Shown here: positions 58,602-64,000 of the stretch, piece by piece | How positions within the stretch are numbered: position 1 is the first letter of the stretch | How the letters are laid out: each line of letters starts with the position of its first letter | Source of the DNA: Streptomyces sp. NBC_00083 | GTDB lineage: Bacteria > Actinomycetota > Actinomycetes > Streptomycetales > Streptomycetaceae | Direction of reading: 5' to 3' | DNA length: 64,000 nt | Assembly (NCBI RefSeq): GCF_026343295.1 | Contig: NZ_JAPELY010000003.1 | Span: 1 to 64,000, forward strand | Program-made: the position numbers and the translations under genes | Notes under the pieces: model-generated | The model's database searches: none | What the model was told of the DNA's origin: nothing | Seen by the model: the letters and a program-made list of their open reading frames with translations, nothing else

Positions 58602-60515
58602 ATGAGCCAGCAGGGGGAGAGGCAGACCCGGGACGACGACTGGTGGAACCGGCTGTACGACGAGTCGGCCCCGGACGCCGGGCCCGACGGTTCGGGCGAC
58701 ACCCTCGACGACCGCTTCGACTCGGCGTCGGGCACGGTGGGCCGGACCGGGCCGGCGCAGACTGCCACGCCGCCCTCGCAGGACTCGGTGCCGCCCGGCC
58801 CGGGAGCCGCGCCTCCGGGACCGGGCCCGGTGTCCGACCCGCCCCGGGCAGCCCCGAACGGCGCTCCCGCCGAGGGCCCGATGTCCGCCCCGGCCCCGGC
58901 CCCGGGCGGCCGGGAGCGGGAGGCAACGGGCGGCACGGAGCCGGTACCGACCGCGGGAGACCCGAACCGGGCCCCGGACACGCCACCCGCCACCCCGAGC
59001 CCACCCGCTGCGGCCCCGCGCGGGGCCGGGACGGCCCGGCCCCCGGGCCCGGTCGAGGGCACCGCCCCCGTAGCCCCGGCTCGGAGCACCCCGCCGCCGG
59101 CCACCGCAGCAGAGCGGCCCGGCAGCACCGCTTCCGCCCCGCAGAGCGGCACCCCCGCCCCGCCGAGCGACGCCGCCCCTTCCGCCCCGCCCGATGCCCC
59201 GACCGCGCCCCCCGCCGGGACCGCACCCACCGGGACCGCACCCGCCAGGCCCGACGGCACTCCCACCGCGCCCCCCGGCGGAGCCGCGTGGTGGGAGTCC
59301 GTTCCGGCGGCTCCGCCGCCCCCGGCCGATGCCGTGCCCGGTCTGCCGCCCGGCTGGGCGGAGGGCGGGCCGCCGCCCCCGATGCCACCCGGCTACGACG
59401 CGGAGCAGCGCGTCGCCAACGCGCCGCGGAGTCTGCGCACGCCCCCGCTCGACGCGACCGGCCCGCCCATGACCGCGCCGGACGAGCAGTTCGGGCCCCC
59501 GCGGACCGCACCTCCGGAGCAGTTCGCCCCGGTGCCCCGGCCCCGTACCGGCCACGTGGGTGACGGACCGCCCACCTATGACGCCGAGCCCACCGCGCTG
59601 CCCACCGCCCGCCCGGACGGACTCGACGAACTGGTCGCCGACACCGTGCTCGATGGCGCCCGCTACGGCGCGTACGTCCTGCGGGCCGGCTCCTCGCGCG
59701 GCGACTCCGCGCGCTACCGCGGCGAGCCCCGCCGCGACGCCCTGCTCACCGCCCGCTTCGGCAACGGCGAGAACGCCCTGGTCCTGGTGGCCGTCGCCAG
59801 TGGCGCGCGCACCAGCGACCGGGCGCACCTCGCCGCCGCCGACGCCTGTCACTGGATCGGCGGTGCCATCGGCCGCAGCCACCTCCGGCTCGCCGAGGAC
59901 ATCAGGGCGGGCCGGCGCGGCGACCTCAAGTCGGGCCTGCACCGGCTCACCGACCGCAGCTACGGCATGCTGCGGGCCCGCGCGGGCGAACTCGGCATGG
60001 CGCCGGAGGAGTACACCGCGAGCCTGCGCTGCCTGCTGCTCTCGGCCGACCCCGCCTGCCGCACCCGGGTGTTCTTCGGCGTCGGCCACGGCGGCCTGTT
60101 CCGGCTGCGCGGCGGCGTGTGGCAGGACATCGAGCCCGCCGTGCCCGAGCCGGGCGCCGCGGTCGGCGCGCCGGTCGTCGGCTACGGCTCCGTCCCCGCC
60201 GAGACCCCGCAGGGCGACCGCCTGACGATGGACCTCAACACCATCGAGCCCGCCCGCCCCTACATCGACCCGCCGGCGCCGCCGGGCGAACCGTTCCGCT
60301 TCCGGGCCTCGGTGGCCCGTCCGGGCGACGCCCTCCTGCTGTGCAGCGCCGGCCTCGCCGAACCCCTGCGCGGCGAGAGCGCCCTCGGCAAGGAGCTGGC
60401 CGAACGCTGGGCACGCCCGGAACCGCCGGGGCTCGCCGAGTTCCTCGCCGACCTCCAGCTCAGGGTGAAGGGGTACGCCGACGACCGTACGGCCGTCGCG
60501 GTCTGGGAGGCGTAA
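58602..60515 (+). CDS. PP2C-like protein with long Pro-rich N terminus, apparently lacking the metal site
   Basis: A 637-aa protein. Residues 1-40 carry a distinctive acidic-aromatic motif (DDDWWNRLYDESAPD), residues about 45-340 are Pro/Ala/Gly-rich and disordered, and residues about 360-637 follow the PP2C fold. The PP2C metal-binding DGMGGH segment is replaced by VLVAVASGARTSDRAH, and the N-terminal RxxNED is not seen; only the late DDRTAVAV keeps an Asp. It is thus probably a pseudophosphatase that binds rather than hydrolyses phosphoprotein. GACAAT (58590-58595) lies 6 nt before the ATG, a leaderless start. A kinase gene lies two genes downstream. Confidence 0.85.
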   Translation: MSQQGERQTRDDDWWNRLYDESAPDAGPDGSGDTLDDRFDSASGTVGRTGPAQTATPPSQDSVPPGPGAAPPGPGPVSDPPRAAPNGAPAEGPMSAPAPAPGGREREATGGTEPVPTAGDPNRAPDTPPATPSPPAAAPRGAGTARPPGPVEGTAPVAPARSTPPPATAAERPGSTASAPQSGTPAPPSDAAPSAPPDAPTAPPAGTAPTGTAPARPDGTPTAPPGGAAWWESVPAAPPPPADAVPGLPPGWAEGGPPPPMPPGYDAEQRVANAPRSLRTPPLDATGPPMTAPDEQFGPPRTAPPEQFAPVPRPRTGHVGDGPPTYDAEPTALPTARPDGLDELVADTVLDGARYGAYVLRAGSSRGDSARYRGEPRRDALLTARFGNGENALVLVAVASGARTSDRAHLAAADACHWIGGAIGRSHLRLAEDIRAGRRGDLKSGLHRLTDRSYGMLRARAGELGMAPEEYTASLRCLLLSADPACRTRVFFGVGHGGLFRLRGGVWQDIEPAVPEPGAAVGAPVVGYGSVPAETPQGDRLTMDLNTIEPARPYIDPPAPPGEPFRFRASVARPGDALLLCSAGLAEPLRGESALGKELAERWARPEPPGLAEFLADLQLRVKGYADDRTAVAVWEA

Positions 60516-60542
60516 CCGCACGGGCCGTGGGTTGATGGACCC

Positions 60543-62285
60543 ATGGCCAAGCAGAACGTTGCGGAGCAGTTCGTCGACATCCTCAGGCGCGCGGGCGTCA
60601 AGCGGCTGTACGGAGTCGTCGGCGACAGTCTGAATCCTGTCGTCGACGCCATCCGCCGCACCCCGGGCCTCGACTGGGTGCAGGTCAGGCACGAGGAGGT
60701 CGCCGCGTTCGCGGCCGGTGCCGAGGCCCAGCTCACCGGCAGCCTCGCCGCGTGCGCCGGGTCGTGCGGGCCCGGCAACCTCCACCTCATCAACGGCCTG
60801 TACGACGCGCACCGCTCGATGGCCCCCGTCCTCGCCCTCGCCTCGCAGATCCCTTCGTCGGAGATCGGCCTCGGCTACTTCCAGGAGACCCACCCCGACC
60901 AGCTGTTCCGGGAGTGCTCCCACTACAGCGAGCTGATCTCCAACCCGCAGCAGATGCCCCGTGTGATGCAGACGGCGATCCAGCACGCGATCGGCCGCGG
61001 CGGCGTCAGCGTCCTCGCACTGCCCGGCGACATCGCCTCCGCGCCCGCCCCCGACAAGGCGATCGACCACGCCCTCGTGACGTCCCGGCCCACCGTGCGC
61101 CCCGGCGACATCGAGATCGACAAGCTCGCGGCCCTCATCGACAGGGCCAAGCGCGTCACCCTGTTCTGCGGCAGCGGCACCGCGGGCGCGCACGCCGAGG
61201 TCATGGCGTTCGCCGAGCACGTCAAGGCGCCGGTCGGCCATGCCCTGCGCGGCAAGGAGTGGATCCAGTACGACAACCCGTACGACGTCGGCATGAGCGG
61301 CCTGCTCGGGTACGGCGCCGCGTACGAGGCGACCCACGAGTGCGACCTGCTGATCCTGCTCGGCACCGACTTCCCCTACAACGCCTTCCTGCCGGACGAC
61401 GTCAAGATCGTCCAGGTCGACGTACGCCCCGAACACCTGGGACGACGCTCCAAGCTGGACCTCGCGGTGTGGGGCGACGTGAAGGAGACCCTGCGCTGTC
61501 TGACGCCGCGCGTGAAGGAGAAGACGGACCGCAAGTTCCTCGACAAGATGCTGAAGAAGCACGCCGACGCGCTGGAGGGCGTCGTCAAGGCGTACACCCG
61601 CAAGGTCGAGAAGCACGTCCCGATCCATCCCGAGTACGTGGCCTCGGTCCTGGACGAACTCGCCGACGACGACGCGGTGTTCACCGTCGACACCGGGATG
61701 TGCAACGTCTGGGCCGCCCGCTACATCTCGCCCAACGGCAGGCGCCGCATCATCGGCTCGTTCAGCCACGGCTCCATGGCCAACGCCCTGCCGCAGGCCA
61801 TCGGCGCCCAGTTCATCGACCGGAACCGCCAGGTGGTCTCGATGTCGGGCGACGGCGGGTTCTCGATGCTGATGGGCGACTTTCTGACGCTCGTCCAGTA
61901 CGACCTGCCCGTGAAGATCGTGCTTTTCAACAACTCCTCGCTCGGCATGGTCGAGTTGGAGATGCTGGTCGCGGGGCTGCCCTCGTACGGAACGACCAAC
62001 CACAACCCCGACTTCGCGGCGATCGCGCGGGCGGCCGGGGCGTACGGGGTGCGGGTCGACAAGCCCAAGCAGCTCGGAAGCGCTCTCAAGGACGCCTTCA
62101 AGCACAAGGGCCCGGCGCTCGTCGACATCGTCACCGACCCGAACGCGCTCTCCATCCCGCCGAAGATCAGCGCCGACATGGTGTCGGGCTTCGCCCTCTC
62201 CGCCGGCAAGATCGTCCTGGACGGCGGGGTGGGCCGCATGCTCCAGATGGCCCGCTCCAACCTCCGCAACGTCCCGAGGCCCTGA
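60543..62285 (+). CDS. Thiamine diphosphate-dependent pyruvate oxidase/dehydrogenase, PoxB type
   Basis: A 580-aa three-domain ThDP enzyme. The N-terminal Pyr domain has the catalytic Glu in QVRHEEVAAFAAGAEA; the middle FAD-type domain follows; the PP domain carries the ThDP/Mg motif SGDGGFSMLMGDFLTLVQYDLPVKIVLFNN (GDG at about residue 438, NN at the end). Sequence pattern fits pyruvate:quinone oxidoreductase, which makes acetate and CO2 at the membrane face. The C terminus (ALSAGKIVLDGGVGRMLQMARSNLRNVPRP) resembles that of PoxB, where it activates by lipid binding, but this is by analogy. It starts 27 bp after the PP2C-like stop, so cotranscription is possible. Confidence 0.92.
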   Translation: MAKQNVAEQFVDILRRAGVKRLYGVVGDSLNPVVDAIRRTPGLDWVQVRHEEVAAFAAGAEAQLTGSLAACAGSCGPGNLHLINGLYDAHRSMAPVLALASQIPSSEIGLGYFQETHPDQLFRECSHYSELISNPQQMPRVMQTAIQHAIGRGGVSVLALPGDIASAPAPDKAIDHALVTSRPTVRPGDIEIDKLAALIDRAKRVTLFCGSGTAGAHAEVMAFAEHVKAPVGHALRGKEWIQYDNPYDVGMSGLLGYGAAYEATHECDLLILLGTDFPYNAFLPDDVKIVQVDVRPEHLGRRSKLDLAVWGDVKETLRCLTPRVKEKTDRKFLDKMLKKHADALEGVVKAYTRKVEKHVPIHPEYVASVLDELADDDAVFTVDTGMCNVWAARYISPNGRRRIIGSFSHGSMANALPQAIGAQFIDRNRQVVSMSGDGGFSMLMGDFLTLVQYDLPVKIVLFNNSSLGMVELEMLVAGLPSYGTTNHNPDFAAIARAAGAYGVRVDKPKQLGSALKDAFKHKGPALVDIVTDPNALSIPPKISADMVSGFALSAGKIVLDGGVGRMLQMARSNLRNVPRP

Positions 62286-62431
62286 GGCCCGCCGCCGAGC
62301 GGCGGCCCGGCGCACAGAACCACCCCGCCCGTCCGGCGCGTCCTCACCTTCACTCGGCATCCCAACACCGACTACGCTCAGCCGAGTTGCGCCGATGACC
62401 AGGCGAGAAGGGCCGGGGGAGCCACATCATC

Positions 62432-64000
62432 ATGAGCAGTACTAACGGGGACGGACACGGCGAGAAGGACGATTACGTCAACGGGGGGATCAAGCCGCTC
62501 GCGGCGAGCGACCCCGCGCGGATCGGACCGTATCTGCTGTTGGGCCGGCTCGGCGCCGGCGGAATGGGGCGGGTGTTCCTCGCCCGGTCGGACAGCGGGC
62601 GCACCGTCGCGGTGAAGGTCGTGCACGAGGAGCACGTGTCCGACGAGCAGTTCCGGGCACGGTTCCGCCGCGAGATCGACGCGGCGCGCAGGGTCGGCGA
62701 GCGGTACACCGCGCCGGTCATCGACGCGGGCCCCGGTGACGAACCGCCCTGGGTGGCGACGGGATACGTTCCCGGGCTCTCGCTCGAACAGATCGTGCGG
62801 CGGTACGGGCCGCTGCCCGCCGCGTCCCTGTACGCCCTCGCCGAGGGGCTGTTGAAGGCGCTCAAGGACATCCACGGCGCGGGGATCGTGCACCGCGACC
62901 TGAAACCGTCCAACGTCATGCTCACCGTGGACGGCACCAAGGTCATCGACTTCGGGATCGCGCGGGCCCTGGAAACCTCCGTGGAGTCCCTGCTGACCAG
63001 TACGGGGATGGCGGTCGGCTCACCCGGCTTCATGTCGCCGGAGCAGGTGCGCGGCCAGAGCGCCGGGGTCGAGAGCGATGTGTTCACCCTCGGATGCGTG
63101 CTCACCTACGCGGCGACCGGACAGCTCCCGTTCGGGCAGGGGGCCAGCAACCAGCACGCCGTGATGTTCCAGATCGTGGAGGGCGAGCCCGACCTGTCGG
63201 GCGTCGAGGACGAGGCGCTGCGCGCCTTCATCACCCGGTGTCTGGCCAAGGACATCGCTCAACGCCCCAGTGTGGAGGCGTTGTTGGCGGACCCGGAGCG
63301 CCCGCGTCCGAGCTCGGCGCGCGGCGCCTGGCTGCCCGCCGGAGTCGTGGCGCGCATCGCCCAGCAGTCCGCGCGGCTGCTCGACGCGGAGGCCAAGCCC
63401 CTGCGGGAGGAGCCCGTGGACCGGGCGACCATCGGCCTGCGGCCCGGGACCACGCTGCCCGAAGGGATGGCGGGGGACGGCCTCGCGGGGGACGGCACGG
63501 TCACGGCGCGCGAGCCCGAGGAGAAGCCCCGCCGCAGGCGCCGGCTCGTCGTGCTCCCCGTCATCGCGGTGCTCACCGTCGGCGGCGGCACGGTCGCCGT
63601 GCTCCAGCCCTTCGCGAGCGACGGCGGGAGCGAGGCGCGCGCCAAGACGCCGAGCAGCAGCGCGAGCGTGCATGCCAGTGCGGGCGCGAGTGCAGGTCCC
63701 GGCGTCAGCGCCACGCCTCTGGCGAGCAACTCGCCCGCACCGGCGAGCAGTTCACCCTCGACCGCGGCGAGCGATCCGGCCAAGGGCGACCCGCAGGGGC
63801 AGGACGGCAAGGGCGGCGCCGCCATCGGCGGCGCGGGCGGGCAGAACGCCCAGAACAACGGCGGCGGTTCGGCGCCCGGGACCGGGGACGGCGGCGCCAA
63901 CGCGGCGGCCGGTGGCTCGACGAAGGGCGCCGGCGGGGGAGCGGCCGGCGGTTCCGGTTCCGGTTCCGGTGGCCGCACCGGATCGGGCGGAAGCTCCGGC
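62432..64000 (+). CDS. Hanks-type serine/threonine protein kinase (3' end outside the window)
   Basis: The first 523 residues of a membrane kinase; no stop before the window edge. The catalytic domain (about residues 30-290) is complete: LGRLGAGGMGRVFLA glycine loop, Lys62 in VAVKVV, HRDLKPSN with Asp156, DFG with Asp173, and an activation loop with Thr/Ser in TSTGMAVGSPGFMSPEQV. A basic juxtamembrane stretch RRRRRLVVLPVIAVLTVGG (about 366-385) starts the single transmembrane helix; the outer part is Ser/Ala then Gly-rich low complexity, with no PASTA repeats so far. The ATG at 62432 has GGGGGAG 10 nt upstream. The start is certain; the C-terminal domain is unknown. Confidence 0.93.
   Translation, partial: MSSTNGDGHGEKDDYVNGGIKPLAASDPARIGPYLLLGRLGAGGMGRVFLARSDSGRTVAVKVVHEEHVSDEQFRARFRREIDAARRVGERYTAPVIDAGPGDEPPWVATGYVPGLSLEQIVRRYGPLPAASLYALAEGLLKALKDIHGAGIVHRDLKPSNVMLTVDGTKVIDFGIARALETSVESLLTSTGMAVGSPGFMSPEQVRGQSAGVESDVFTLGCVLTYAATGQLPFGQGASNQHAVMFQIVEGEPDLSGVEDEALRAFITRCLAKDIAQRPSVEALLADPERPRPSSARGAWLPAGVVARIAQQSARLLDAEAKPLREEPVDRATIGLRPGTTLPEGMAGDGLAGDGTVTAREPEEKPRRRRRLVVLPVIAVLTVGGGTVAVLQPFASDGGSEARAKTPSSSASVHASAGASAGPGVSATPLASNSPAPASSSPSTAASDPAKGDPQGQDGKGGAAIGGAGGQNAQNNGGGSAPGTGDGGANAAAGGSTKGAGGGAAGGSGSGSGGRTGSGGSSG

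Noticed and set aside
54549..62360. A 2603-codon open frame on the minus strand
   Set aside because: It covers three well-supported plus-strand genes (subtilase, PP2C-like, PoxB-like) and its translation is Arg/Gly/Val-rich without domains; this is the usual antisense open frame of high-GC DNA.
63259..63978. A 239-codon minus-strand frame near the right edge
   Set aside because: It is the complement of the kinase juxtamembrane and Gly-rich outer region; the Pro/Ala-rich translation is a consequence of that composition.

Overview
The window is a high-GC actinobacterial chromosome segment, almost certainly Streptomyces. Third codon positions are nearly all G or C, GTG and TTG starts are common, and it holds Streptomyces-type families: an SAV2148-type HEPN protein, F420-dependent PPOX protein, mycothiol-type DsbA protein, FG-GAP secreted protein and a PASTA-less Hanks kinase. 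No rRNA, tRNA, CRISPR array, IS element or prophage was seen. About 52 genes are supported, mostly complete; a Ser/Thr kinase runs off the right edge.

Layout. 1-2.9 kb: P-loop kinase, unknown protein, M24 peptidase. 2.9-12.6 kb: the trehalose-from-glycogen genes treZ, treY and glgX/treX, all on the minus strand but interrupted by plus-strand genes (double GNAT, DUF1707-FHA, short orphan CDS, degenerate cytochrome P450). 12.9-16 kb: HEPN plus PLD-like protein, 3'-5' exonuclease, APH-like kinase. 16.1-19.3 kb: a maltose-type sugar ABC importer without its own ATPase. 19.5-23.1 kb: secreted subtilase, DUF1697, aldo/keto reductase, mycothiol-type DsbA protein.

23.1-32.6 kb (minus): one long assimilatory sulfur operon. 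It runs from a Cys-containing leader peptide through nirA (siroheme sulfite reductase), a 59-aa zinc-ribbon protein, cysH, cysC, cysD and cysN, then a sulfonate ABC importer (ssuA/B/C-like) and a CbiX-type chelatase likely to make siroheme for NirA. Most genes overlap or are a few bases apart.

32.7-43.2 kb: GNAT, GAF-domain regulator, AidB-like acyl-CoA dehydrogenase divergent from a BrkB membrane protein, AraC regulator convergent with a VOC protein, then a minus-strand unit of fused ABC permease, ABC ATPase and ArsR regulator. Two similar TTGC-N8-GCAA palindromes, one before the unit and one at the arsR start, suggest ArsR control of the whole unit. 43.5-50 kb: rsgA, a 166-bp tandem repeat, an Ada/AlkA fusion with an apparently damaged glycosylase active site, a ChaA-type antiporter and asnB. 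50-54.5 kb (minus): FG-GAP secreted protein, PPOX protein, DUF456, TrmB/LuxR-like regulator. 54.7-64 kb (plus): a 1260-aa secreted subtilase, a PP2C-like protein lacking the metal-binding DGxxG motif, a PoxB-type ThDP enzyme and the partial kinase.

Many genes have a -10-like hexamer (xANNNT) 6-7 nt before the start codon and no usable Shine-Dalgarno site, which points to leaderless mRNAs. The best candidates for undescribed biology are the leader peptide and operator region of the sulfur operon, the ArsR/ABC regulon, the HEPN/PLD/exonuclease neighbourhood, and the pseudophosphatase-PoxB-kinase row.
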